Assembly (NCBI GenBank): GCA_964351595.1 | Contig: CAYGOT010000004.1 | Coordinates: 62,001 to 126,000 of the forward strand | Length of the DNA: 64,000 nucleotides | DNA from: UBA6059 sp964351595 | GTDB taxonomy: Bacteria; Bacteroidota; Bacteroidia; Cytophagales; Cyclobacteriaceae | Direction: 5' to 3' | In this document: in pieces, positions 1-7,596 of the stretch | Numbering within the stretch: position 1 is the first letter of the stretch | How the letters are laid out: each line of letters opens with the position of its first letter | The notes under the pieces: generated by a model | Seen by the model: only the letters and a program-made list of their open reading frames with translations | Told to the model about the DNA's origin: nothing | Databases searched by the model: none | Program-made: the position numbers and the translations under genes

Positions 1-155
1 GTGGTGAAGCCGGCCTCTACATAGGGCAGCATCGACTTGGCCGTCTCATGAGGATCGAGGGTGTTTCCATCCTTTTCAAGATCAGCAATCTGCCAAAGGC
101 CAGTGAGCACGCGGGAGATTTTCAGTCCGGGTGCCAGCTCAGTGTATTGTACCAT
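1..155 (-). CDS. aldo/keto reductase, N-terminal part (runs off left edge)
   Basis: Only the first 51 codons are in the window; the protein begins MVQYTELAPGLKISRVLTG and continues with GLWQIADLEKDG and MLPYVEAGFTT. This is the usual opening of an NADPH-dependent aldo/keto reductase (first TIM-barrel strand and helix), where the text normally continues into the catalytic Asp-Tyr region, which lies outside. The ATG at 155 sits 4 nt after the stop of the amino-acid permease on the same strand, so the two are probably one transcript. Family assignment rests on the N-terminal pattern only. Confidence 0.7.
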   Translation of the reverse strand, partial: MVQYTELAPGLKISRVLTGLWQIADLEKDGNTLDPHETAKSMLPYVEAGFT

Positions 156-158
156 GGT

Positions 159-1649
159 TTATTCTGGGGGTAATGTTGAAAACAATGTCTTTGTATCTAC
201 GCCCTCTTTTTTGAGGTTTTGATGCTTGTAGTAGAAAATGGCCGTCGCAATCGCCATCACAATCAGCCAGATAGGTGTCGAATGAAAATACCAGGCACCT
301 ACCTCGGCGTTGAGGTCCTTCCAGGTATGTACTGCGAGAAAGCCCGTCAGGATGATGGTGCCAGACCAGCCCAAGGCCTTCTGAATGCCAAGGTTCTTGA
401 TGACTTTGATCTCCTTCGTAAGGGCCGGATTGACGGTAGGCAGGCTTATCAGGGTGACACACATGAGGAGGAAATTAACCATCATGCTGGTGACCATAAT
501 ATCAATCCCAAGGAAGAAATCCCCCGCGAAGTGACTGCCGATGATCCCGATACTGGCCATCACACCGCTCAGGACTATCGCAATATGTGGCGTGTGCAAT
601 GTCGGGTGTACCTTCGCCACTTGTCTTGGGAAGATGCCGTCTTCTGCCCAGGCAAACATCAGTCTGGAGACGGACAGCAACATTGCCGGTAGGTCGTTGA
701 TCAATGCAATCGCCGCGCCGACGAGCACGGCTATCGCCAAACCGGAGGGCATCAGATAGCTCAGCATCCCAGGAGCGGTAATGTCTTTTTTCATGGCCTC
801 CTCAGCCACAAACTGCCATGGCACAGCATGATAAACAGCAGCTGTGAAGAGCATATAAAAGCTGCCTACTACCGTAATCGCCAACGCAATCGCCAGGGGT
901 AATGACTTGGAAGGGTTCCTGGCTTCCCCGCCTGCCTGGGCGATGGAGTCAAAGCCAATAAAGCTCGAGAATAGCAGCGCAGCAGCTGCGAGGAAGGTGC
1001 CAAAATTGAACTCCCCATCGGTGGCAGGCACAAAGCTCCTGCCCTCCTTGGCCTGAAGACCAACCTGAAAATCATCAGGTGTAAAATAAAAGCCAGCTAC
1101 AACTACAATCGCTCCTAAACCGAACATCAGGATCATGAGCGGGATCACGGTGCGCTCGTACATCTTGGCACCCTTTATATTGACGAACACGAACAACCAG
1201 AGCAGGATCAATGCTAGTCCTACCCTAACAACGCCCGTCTCCAAGGCGTCTGCCAAACCGCTCCACTCAAGTGCTACGGCCACATCTCGCACGAACGGTA
1301 TGATCACATAGGACACCACACCAATGACAATAGATAAACCAAACCACTGCGAGAAGCTGGCGATGAAGCCCAGATAGGGGTTGAGTCCGCGACTAGCGTA
1401 AATGTAGCTACCCCCGGCCCGAGGCATAGCAGAAGCTAATATGCTGTAGGCGAATGCGGCCAATATCGCAGGCACGGCAGCAAAAATGAAAGCGGGCAGA
1501 ACATAGGGCCCAATGCCGGGTACATTTCGCTGGATCATGAAAGGCACCACGTTGATTGACGCGCCGAGCATTGAGCAAATTCCCGTAGCGGCCAATGCTA
1601 CAATACCCATTTGTCTGGTTAGGCCTGTTTTCGCGGTAGGTTCTATCAT
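159..1649 (-). CDS. APC-superfamily amino acid permease
   Basis: A 496-residue polytopic inner-membrane protein of the amino acid-polyamine-organocation superfamily, expected to import an amino acid or amine by proton or cation symport. The TM1 region carries the helix-breaking glycine segment typical of the family (GICSMLGASINVVPFM, about residues 24-39), followed by ASAMPRAGGSYIYASRG, the conserved TM2-TM3 motif; about 12 hydrophobic segments follow. TM6 includes FSSFIGFDSIAQAGGEARNP, another APC hallmark. I start at the ATG at 1649 rather than a GTG two codons upstream. Substrate cannot be told from sequence. The aldo/keto reductase follows 3 nt downstream. Confidence 0.85.
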   Translation of the reverse strand: MIEPTAKTGLTRQMGIVALAATGICSMLGASINVVPFMIQRNVPGIGPYVLPAFIFAAVPAILAAFAYSILASAMPRAGGSYIYASRGLNPYLGFIASFSQWFGLSIVIGVVSYVIIPFVRDVAVALEWSGLADALETGVVRVGLALILLWLFVFVNIKGAKMYERTVIPLMILMFGLGAIVVVAGFYFTPDDFQVGLQAKEGRSFVPATDGEFNFGTFLAAAALLFSSFIGFDSIAQAGGEARNPSKSLPLAIALAITVVGSFYMLFTAAVYHAVPWQFVAEEAMKKDITAPGMLSYLMPSGLAIAVLVGAAIALINDLPAMLLSVSRLMFAWAEDGIFPRQVAKVHPTLHTPHIAIVLSGVMASIGIIGSHFAGDFFLGIDIMVTSMMVNFLLMCVTLISLPTVNPALTKEIKVIKNLGIQKALGWSGTIILTGFLAVHTWKDLNAEVGAWYFHSTPIWLIVMAIATAIFYYKHQNLKKEGVDTKTLFSTLPPE

Positions 1650-1738
1650 GAACACCCTAGTTAATCTATTTAGCCGATTTTGCCAATGGCTTTTTGATGA
1701 GGGATTGCCGTTCCATTTTTTTCAATTGATAAAAAAGT

Positions 1739-1760
1739 GAGTGACATAGGGTTGTCACTC
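1739..1760. promoter_or_regulatory. inverted repeat in divergent promoter region
   Basis: GAGTGACA - 6 nt - TGTCACTC is a perfect 8-bp inverted repeat lying between the divergent starts of the permease (1649, reverse) and the SnoaL-like gene (1805, forward). Position suggests an operator acting on one or both promoters; a small RNA hairpin is the alternative. Confidence 0.4.
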
Positions 1761-1804
1761 TGCGGCATTTCTTTGAGTTATGTTTAATCCTAAAACACAC
1801 TAGC

Positions 1805-2173
1805 ATGACAACACAAGAAATAGCAGATCGATTAGTATCACTTTGCCGAGAGGGTAAGTATGAGCAGGTTTATCAGGAACTATATTCCGAAGATGCCTGG
1901 AGCATCGAGCCAGAAGGTAATCCTTACGGTACCGCTAAAGGCATGAAGGAGATTCAGGAAAAGGGCAAACGATGGAATGAAATGGTAGAGAAATTCCACT
2001 CAGGTTCATTGTCTGATCCCATCGTAGCGGCTGATCATTTTTCGATTGCATGGTTTTCGAGAATAACCATGGCGGGCGCCACTGAGCCGATAGACATGGA
2101 TGAGATTGCAGTTTATCGTGTAGCTGATGGCAAGGTTGTCAGTGAGCAGTTTTTTTATACTGCTGAGTCATAG
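1805..2173 (+). CDS. SnoaL-like / NTF2-fold protein
   Basis: A 122-residue soluble protein of the size and pattern of SnoaL-like (nuclear transport factor 2 fold) proteins: an N-terminal helix pair (QEIADRLVSLCREGKYEQVY), then DAWSIEPEGNPYGTAKGMKEI where a short helix leads to the fold's cone, and beta strands ending DEIAVYRVADGKVVSEQFFY. No catalytic residues can be assigned with confidence; family members range from cyclases and isomerases to ligand-binding proteins. It stands alone, divergent from the permease, and ends just before a strong hairpin. Confidence 0.7.
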   Translation: MTTQEIADRLVSLCREGKYEQVYQELYSEDAWSIEPEGNPYGTAKGMKEIQEKGKRWNEMVEKFHSGSLSDPIVAADHFSIAWFSRITMAGATEPIDMDEIAVYRVADGKVVSEQFFYTAES

Positions 2174-2178
2174 CATCA

Positions 2179-2211
2179 AACCAAGTCAAGGTTTCGAACC
2201 TTGACTTGGTT
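2179..2211. terminator. 15-bp stem, 3-nt loop hairpin
   Basis: AACCAAGTCAAGGTT - TCG - AACCTTGACTTGGTT is a perfect 15-bp stem starting 5 nt after the SnoaL stop codon. There is no T run, so it may act as a bidirectional terminator or 3'-end stabiliser between the converging genes. Confidence 0.6.
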
Positions 2212-2272
2212 GATTATTAGAGCAACTCAGAGAAATTACTGAAAAAAGAGCCTAACGGTCTCCTGATATTAA

Positions 2273-2323
2273 GATTGCTTCGTAAACCCTACCGCTAATA
2301 CCATATCATTACTCGCAATGACG
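2273..2323. repeat. intergenic repeat of the GTCATTGCGAG...GAAGCAATC type
   Basis: Read on the reverse strand, GTCATTGCGAG opens and CGAAGCAATC closes a 51-nt stretch between two convergent genes. This pair of ends is the signature of a dispersed intergenic repeat that I know from many Bacteroidota genomes; the internal part here is not the usual sequence, so it looks like a degenerate copy. Confidence 0.4.
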
Positions 2324-2352
2324 GTAATAGAGCGCATTTGGGATGCCCATGC

Positions 2353-4821
2353 TTACTCATACTTCAAGCTTTCCACGGGATTGGCCATGGCAGACTTGAG
2401 GATGTGATAGGTAATGGTCAAGAGGGCAACCCCCACCACAATTAATCCTGAAGCTACAAAGGAGGTAAACCCAATATCCACGGCATAGGGATAGTTGGCC
2501 AGCCAGTTGTCCATCAGGAAATAACTCAGGGGCCAGGCTATGACAATCCCAAGTCCTACCAGCATGAGGAAGTCTCTTGATAGTAGCATGACGATTTTCT
2601 TAATGGAACTTCCCAGCACCTTCCGAATGGCTATTTCGCGGGTACGCTGCATAGCCGTGAAAGAGGATAAACCAAACAAACCCAGGCAACCAATCACCGC
2701 TGCAAGTACAGCAAAAGCAGAGAACAGATCCCTGAACTGCCGCTCACTTTCATAATAGCTATTGAAGTATTGATCTAAGAAGAAAAACTCAAACGGATTA
2801 CCTGGAAAAGCTCGTAACCAGGCCTCCTCAATTTTCTGCATTGTCTGAGGCAGGTCATTGGTATTGACGTGCACCAAGTAGTACTCCATCACACCCTGAC
2901 CTGCTGTGAAAATGATAGGTGACTTAGCTTCTTTTAAGGATTCCTGATGGTAGTCCTGCAGCACACCCACTACCTTCACTTCCACTTCAAATGCATCGAT
3001 GGCCAGCATCTCATTCACTGCCAGCTCTGGCGGATCAAATCCCAGCTGCCGAGCGCCTGTCTCGTTGATCAGCACATTTTCCCGATTCTTATGATCTTGA
3101 AACTCTTCTGAAAACAAGCGGCCTGCCACGGCTTTCATGTTCATCGTCTCGAAGTAGCCATAGTCCATGTTGGCATAGGAAAATGGAATCGCATCCTGCT
3201 CAGTCTGTGCTCGTGTACGAATAGGCGTCTTAAAGCGCAACTGTTTTCCCGGTAGGGCTGACCCGCCCCCGACGTTGACAATATCTGACTCCTGTCGCAG
3301 CGAATTCTTAAATGCTGTCACCCGACTGGTATTCAGCGAATTGGAGGTATCTCGCTTTGCAGGTCGCTCTATGACGAGGGTCTCATCGATATTGAATCCA
3401 AGGTTGCGATTTTGCATGTATTCCATCTGATTGTATACCGTCCATGTGCCGATCATTAGGGCTACCGCAATGGTGAACTGAAGGATAACCAGACCCTTAC
3501 GAAGGGTGAGACCTGAGCTTGAGTTTTTGAGCTTGCCCTTGAGCACCATGATCGGTTTAAACGACGACATCACAAAGGCTGGGTAGATCCCGGAAAGCAA
3601 TGACCCAGCCACAAACAAAATCCCGACACTCGCCCAAAACCAGGACTGCTGCCAGATAATATAATCACTCGGTGTACCACCAAGTGCCACGAAGAAAGGG
3701 GTGACGATCAGGATGATTAAGAAGCTGAGGATAATTGCCAGGCCATTAATCACGAAAGCCTCCAGCAGAAACTGAACGATCAGATGGTGGCGATAGGAGC
3801 CCATCACCTTTCTGAGCCCGACTTCCCTACCCCTGTCCATCGAGCGAGCCGTACTTAGGTTGATATAGTTGACCCAAGCGATGATGATAATGAAGATGGC
3901 AATGATGCCAAGGTAGGATACGGCCTCACGGTTGCCATTGACTTCAGGTTCATCCGTAAGTGGGTCGTCCAAATGTATGTCTGCAATAGGCTGCAGCAAG
4001 AGCTCATTGACAATATTTTGCTCGTTGTTGTTGGGCTGATACTTATTCACAATAGCCGGAAACTTGGCTTCCAGCTGTGCGGGACTGGTGCCATCGGCAA
4101 GTTGTACATAAGTGTAAAAGTCCTTTCTGCGCCAGCCATTGCCATAGCGGCTCAACGCCCAGTCACCTCTGGTGAGAAGTGTGCTGAAAGATGACAGTAC
4201 ATCAAACTTCAAGTGCGTACTGGAAGGTGGGTCTGCAAATACGCCCGTGACCTTGTTCAGCTCATTGGCGAAGTCGTCATCCTCCAAACGCAGGTTTTTC
4301 CCGATAGGGTTTTCATCGCCGAAATACTTCCTGGCGGTAGATTCGGAGATAACCATAGAGAACGGCTCTACCAAAGCCGTCTCAATGTCGCCATGGATCA
4401 GCTCATACCCTAGCATTGAGAGCAAGCCTTCTTCGGCATACATGAACTTCTTATGCTTCAGGACAATCGGCCCACCCGGTGCATCATCACGCGTGATGAT
4501 CACATTGTTTTTTGAGCCAATGTTGTACACCTTGGCAGCTGCCAATACCTCCGGAAACTCTTCCACTAAGGCCGGAGCAACACCGGGGTAGTTTTCGGAG
4601 CTCTTGTACATGAGCTCTCCATTGCGATACATATCGAGTCGGACGCGATAGATATCCTCCACGTTGGCGATGTGAGATTCATAGCTCTCCTCAAAGGAGA
4701 CATACTGCATGATCAGCAGATAGGCAGAGATGCCTAGCGCCAATCCAAAAATGTTGATTCCAGCATACAGCGGATGCTTGATCAGTGACCTCCAGGCCAC
4801 ATTGAAGTAGTTTTTAAGCAT
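2353..4821 (-). CDS. MacB/FtsX-type ABC transporter permease (duplicated unit)
   Basis: An 822-residue permease in the Bacteroidota-typical arrangement of two MacB_PCD-FtsX units. TM1 is at residues ~20-42 (INIFGLALGISAYLLIMQYV); a periplasmic core domain of ~250 residues follows; the first FtsX block contains RGREVGLRKVMGSYRHHLI and the second, near the C-terminus, TREIAIRKVLGSSIKKIV, both the coupling-helix motif that docks on the ATPase. The protein ends NPVESLKYE, as these permeases usually do. No ATPase gene is adjacent. Likely role is mechanotransmission or export of an envelope substrate; substrate unknown. Unlike the pair at 22.3 kb it has no PadR gene in front. Confidence 0.88.
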   Translation of the reverse strand: MLKNYFNVAWRSLIKHPLYAGINIFGLALGISAYLLIMQYVSFEESYESHIANVEDIYRVRLDMYRNGELMYKSSENYPGVAPALVEEFPEVLAAAKVYNIGSKNNVIITRDDAPGGPIVLKHKKFMYAEEGLLSMLGYELIHGDIETALVEPFSMVISESTARKYFGDENPIGKNLRLEDDDFANELNKVTGVFADPPSSTHLKFDVLSSFSTLLTRGDWALSRYGNGWRRKDFYTYVQLADGTSPAQLEAKFPAIVNKYQPNNNEQNIVNELLLQPIADIHLDDPLTDEPEVNGNREAVSYLGIIAIFIIIIAWVNYINLSTARSMDRGREVGLRKVMGSYRHHLIVQFLLEAFVINGLAIILSFLIILIVTPFFVALGGTPSDYIIWQQSWFWASVGILFVAGSLLSGIYPAFVMSSFKPIMVLKGKLKNSSSGLTLRKGLVILQFTIAVALMIGTWTVYNQMEYMQNRNLGFNIDETLVIERPAKRDTSNSLNTSRVTAFKNSLRQESDIVNVGGGSALPGKQLRFKTPIRTRAQTEQDAIPFSYANMDYGYFETMNMKAVAGRLFSEEFQDHKNRENVLINETGARQLGFDPPELAVNEMLAIDAFEVEVKVVGVLQDYHQESLKEAKSPIIFTAGQGVMEYYLVHVNTNDLPQTMQKIEEAWLRAFPGNPFEFFFLDQYFNSYYESERQFRDLFSAFAVLAAVIGCLGLFGLSSFTAMQRTREIAIRKVLGSSIKKIVMLLSRDFLMLVGLGIVIAWPLSYFLMDNWLANYPYAVDIGFTSFVASGLIVVGVALLTITYHILKSAMANPVESLKYE

Positions 4822-4872
4822 GATAATGAGTTTTTGACCAGATAAATGTATTACATAGTACCTATTATTGCA

Positions 4873-5016
4873 ATGTACTCGTCAAAAATTGTATCTCGAA
4901 TGAATCGTTTTAATCGAATCATAGAAGTGAGCTTTACATCAGGAAGACTTTATGAAATGGGAAAGGTTACAGCCAGTCTGTATAATAATCTGATAACAGA
5001 TGTTCCGAGTCACTAA
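4873..5016 (+). CDS. small KTSC-like protein, possibly truncated
   Basis: A 47-codon frame starting MYSSKIVSRMNRFNRIIEV and containing SFTSGRLYEMGKVTASLYNN. The order SS-x-I ... LxVxFxSGxxYxxxxVxxxxYxxL matches the KTSC domain, a ~60-residue fold found as stand-alone small proteins. The usual C-terminal SKGxYFNxxI is missing; shifting frame near 5008 gives SLTKEGVFKE before a stop, which resembles that missing end, so the gene may carry a frameshift. Too small for firm assignment; it lies between two reverse-strand genes, facing the other way. Confidence 0.4.
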   Translation: MYSSKIVSRMNRFNRIIEVSFTSGRLYEMGKVTASLYNNLITDVPSH

Positions 5017-5061
5017 CCAAGGAAGGTGTGTTCAAAGAATGAGCTATTCCTATGCTATTGC

Positions 5062-5538
5062 TCAGGATGTAGCATAGTCGATCACATCTACCCCAAGCTG
5101 ATCGGCTAATGGCTTGAGCTTAGCTATCAGTTTGGCCTTATCCTCGAAGGTAGCAATGAAGACCTTGTTGTCTTCTGAGAACCTGAGATAACCATCGTAA
5201 ACTGGTTTGTGAACCGTATTGGTGATGGACTTCATATGCATGGTCTGACTGGCATTACGCTTTTTGATGAAGAAGTATTCAACTTTCTCAAAGCTTCTCC
5301 ACTCTCCTTTTTTGAAACCCAGCATCCAGAGATAATCATGATACCTTTTTTGACCAAGGTCAATGGTGATACCATAAGTGGTAGTAAATAGAAAAGCTGC
5401 AACCAGCAGTAGCACAAGCCCTAAAGCCAATATCTTCGTCAACGCTATCAGCCCTCCAATCACTAGCAGTCCTCCAAGGAAGATGAAAGTTCCTGGAAAG
5501 TAGCGGGTGGTTTTGAAGTCGAGTTTGGTCAAAATCAA
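5062..5538 (-). CDS. membrane protein of unknown function, coupled to HEPN gene
   Basis: A 158-residue protein with two adjacent hydrophobic helices (about residues 14-33 and 36-52) and a soluble C-terminal half rich in charged residues. I do not recognise the family. The proposed start is TTG at 5538, whose last bases overlap the TGA stop of the HEPN gene (TTGA), implying translational coupling; no in-frame ATG precedes the first membrane helix. If correct, this is the third member of a MNT-HEPN-membrane protein operon. A later ATG would lose both helices. Confidence 0.6.
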   Translation of the reverse strand: MILTKLDFKTTRYFPGTFIFLGGLLVIGGLIALTKILALGLVLLLVAAFLFTTTYGITIDLGQKRYHDYLWMLGFKKGEWRSFEKVEYFFIKKRNASQTMHMKSITNTVHKPVYDGYLRFSEDNKVFIATFEDKAKLIAKLKPLADQLGVDVIDYATS

Positions 5539-5927
5539 GTTCGCAGATGTCGATCTAGTTCCCTCAAAAAAAACCTGACTTCTTCCATCAATGGGACGAC
5601 CATCTCATCATCAAAGTCAAAGAGATCACCATAATCGCCCTTTTTCCTATAATCAAAGAGCTTACTAAAAAGTCTACCGAACCTGCGGTCAATAAGACCA
5701 GTTTTGACAAAGACAAGTCCGAATTGCGTTCTCACACCATCATGAGTCAAAGTCGCCACATCATTTTTTAATAACAATGCTGTTACGGCATAAAAACAGG
5801 AATAATAGAGGCGATTAACAACAGCATTCCAGCGCTCAGATTGCGCCAGAATCTCGGCCTCCTCATATGTATCTTTAGCTCGCTGGTATCTGTAATTGAT
5901 GTAGTCGTTGCGATTTTCAATATTCAT
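5535..5927 (-). CDS. HEPN-domain protein (toxin of MNT-HEPN pair)
   Basis: A 130-residue all-helical HEPN protein of the PF05168/UPF0332 type. Visible family features are NRLYYSCFYAVTALLLK in helix 2, THDGVRTQFGLVFVKTG in the middle, and YRKKGDYGD before the last helix. HEPN proteins paired with a minimal nucleotidyltransferase usually act as ribonuclease-like toxins. The only Rx4H pattern I see is RELDRH at the extreme C-terminus, so the catalytic motif is uncertain. The start ATG overlaps the nucleotidyltransferase stop (ATGA), the classic layout of this pair. Confidence 0.8.
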   Translation of the reverse strand: MNIENRNDYINYRYQRAKDTYEEAEILAQSERWNAVVNRLYYSCFYAVTALLLKNDVATLTHDGVRTQFGLVFVKTGLIDRRFGRLFSKLFDYRKKGDYGDLFDFDDEMVVPLMEEVRFFLRELDRHLRT

Positions 5928-6247
5928 AGAAGAATACCTTCACGCTTAACGGAAGCATAGAGTGGAGTGTGAACCAGTACATCATTCCAATAGTCTTTAG
6001 GATAGATGATGGGAGAAATTAATTGACCAGTTTCGAGTTCAATCTCGTAAAGTTCATTTCTGAATTTATCCTCAACATCGTTGGTTACCTTCTTATCGTC
6101 AACAAGTATGAGAATATCCCAATCAGAATTTGACCTATTCTCTTTCCTTGCTCTCGAGCCAAAAAGGTAGGTCTCAGAATTAGGGTCTATGCTGTTGACC
6201 CTTTTTTTGATCTCATTGGCTATTTGATCGTCAATTATCGTGTCCAT
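5924..6247 (-). CDS. minimal nucleotidyltransferase (antitoxin of MNT-HEPN pair)
   Basis: A 107-residue MNT-family protein with the pol-beta nucleotidyltransferase signature GSRAR (residues 30-34) followed by SDWDILILVD, giving the two metal-binding aspartates D42 and D44. In characterised MNT-HEPN pairs the MNT protein neutralises the HEPN RNase, in some cases by adding AMP groups to it. All key residues are present. I use ATG at 6247; a TTG one codon upstream is possible. The start overlaps the stop of a 32-residue frame upstream. Confidence 0.85.
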   Translation of the reverse strand: MDTIIDDQIANEIKKRVNSIDPNSETYLFGSRARKENRSNSDWDILILVDDKKVTNDVEDKFRNELYEIELETGQLISPIIYPKDYWNDVLVHTPLYASVKREGILL

Positions 6248-6345
6248 CAATTATTTCTGTTGGATGTAATTTTGACCTGTAGTAACGGCTCATCGGTAAT
6301 GTCATCAAACGGAATCTCGAGTTTTTCAGCTAATTCTTTTATCAT
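6247..6345 (-). CDS. 32-residue leader ORF coupled to MNT gene
   Basis: Reads MIKELAEKLEIPFDDITDEP and ends VKITSNRNN; its TGA shares one base with the MNT start codon (TGATG). The length and the perfect stop-start junction suggest either a short upstream peptide controlling translation of the MNT-HEPN pair, or the 3' relic of a longer gene. An in-frame TAA lies two codons upstream of the ATG. Function unknown. Confidence 0.35.
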   Translation of the reverse strand: MIKELAEKLEIPFDDITDEPLLQVKITSNRNN

Positions 6346-6409
6346 TTGTTTTTATACGTAGAACACTCGTAGTTGATTTTTACCAGACTAAAGATAACAT
6401 TTCTCCGCC

Positions 6410-6433
6410 TTGGCAGGTGTTTTCACCTGCCAA
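6410..6433. terminator. 10-bp stem, TTTT loop hairpin
   Basis: TTGGCAGGTG - TTTT - CACCTGCCAA is a perfect stem about 90 nt after the nitrilase stop on the reverse strand. No U run follows. Probably the transcript end of the nitrilase gene, separating it from the MNT-HEPN operon. Confidence 0.5.
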
Positions 6434-6523
6434 CCTTTTAGGCAAAATGATCCATTAGTGACAACACCAACGGGGGCGTGACTCATGGCTACAATTTTAA
6501 ACTATCAATTTAGTCATTCTCAA

Positions 6524-7396
6524 CTACTGAACGTCTTTCCTCAAATAATGCCCAGCTACATCAAAGTCCATTTTGCCTTTGGCAATAAGGTCCATATCCA
6601 GCTCCGCTGTAAGTATACCCCGCTCATCGAATAGCGGCCCGGCTACCAGATTTCCCAAAGGATCAACGATAACACTGCCTCCCTTACTCATAACCTTGGG
6701 CAGGCTGGAGTAGTCTTCTCCGGGAAGCGTCGGATATTCCGATTTCTCCACATACTGGTTGCACCCAAGGACAAAGCAACGGCCCTCCAGCGCAATGTGC
6801 CGCATGGTATGTTGCCAACTCTCACGATGATCGGCCGTTGGAGCACAGTAAATCTCAACCCCCTGTTGATAGAGCTTCATGCGGGCATTGGGCATGTAGT
6901 TTTCCCAGCAGACCAGCCCGCCTATTTTCCCGCTAGGGGTATCGTACACCTCAAGATCATCTCCATCGCCTTCTCCCCAGATAATCCGCTCTGCCGCCGT
7001 AGGCTTGAGCTTCCGGTGCTTTCCAATCAGATTCCCGGTAGGGTCAAAGTAAAGTATTGTACAGTAGAGTGTGCCTGTATCACCGCGCTCGACCACCCCG
7101 ATGACCAGATAGGCGCCATGTTCCTTCGCTACTTCTCCCAGGATTTGGGTCTCCTCGCTCGGCACCTGGATGCAGTTTTTCCAATACCTGAGCCAGGTCT
7201 CACGTCCCTCCTCGCTCCGGCTGCCTACCACCGTACCGAAGGTCAATCCCCTTGGATAGGCGGGGATGAAGGCCTCCGGAAACAGCATCAGATCAGGCTT
7301 CTCTTTAGCTGCCTTTGCAGCTAGTGATCTGACCTTGTCGAGGGTGGCTGCCCTATCAAACAGCACCGGGGAATCCTGAATAATCGAAACGCGCAT
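6524..7396 (-). CDS. nitrilase / carbon-nitrogen hydrolase
   Basis: A 290-residue cytosolic CN-hydrolase with the complete catalytic triad: E41 (LFPEAFIPAYPRG), K129 (KHRKLKPT) and C162 (LVCWENYMPNARM). The ENYMP context after the cysteine and the APTADHRESWQHTMRHIALEGRC stretch (split motif around residues 188-210) are characteristic of true nitrilases (branch 1), which convert nitriles to carboxylic acids and ammonia. The ATG at 7396 (MRVSIIQDSP) is the natural start; the open frame upstream encodes 29 residues with no family match. It is divergent from the BCCT transporter, which may supply a nitrogenous substrate, but that is inference. Confidence 0.85.
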   Translation of the reverse strand: MRVSIIQDSPVLFDRAATLDKVRSLAAKAAKEKPDLMLFPEAFIPAYPRGLTFGTVVGSRSEEGRETWLRYWKNCIQVPSEETQILGEVAKEHGAYLVIGVVERGDTGTLYCTILYFDPTGNLIGKHRKLKPTAAERIIWGEGDGDDLEVYDTPSGKIGGLVCWENYMPNARMKLYQQGVEIYCAPTADHRESWQHTMRHIALEGRCFVLGCNQYVEKSEYPTLPGEDYSSLPKVMSKGGSVIVDPLGNLVAGPLFDERGILTAELDMDLIAKGKMDFDVAGHYLRKDVQ

Positions 7397-7596
7397 GATG
7401 ATTCGTTTGTGGAAAAATACAGAATTGGGGGCACATGTAGTTGTTGAGCAAGCGACCAATTGGCTCTCGGGTTTTGACCTCACCCAACTAAAGGCTAATT
7501 TTCTATCTCATCAATTTCGCAATTATCTCTAGTCCATCCGGTTTTCCCTCATCGCTCCTTTCAAAACTCAGGCCTCAGGTCTTCTGGCCTCCTTTT

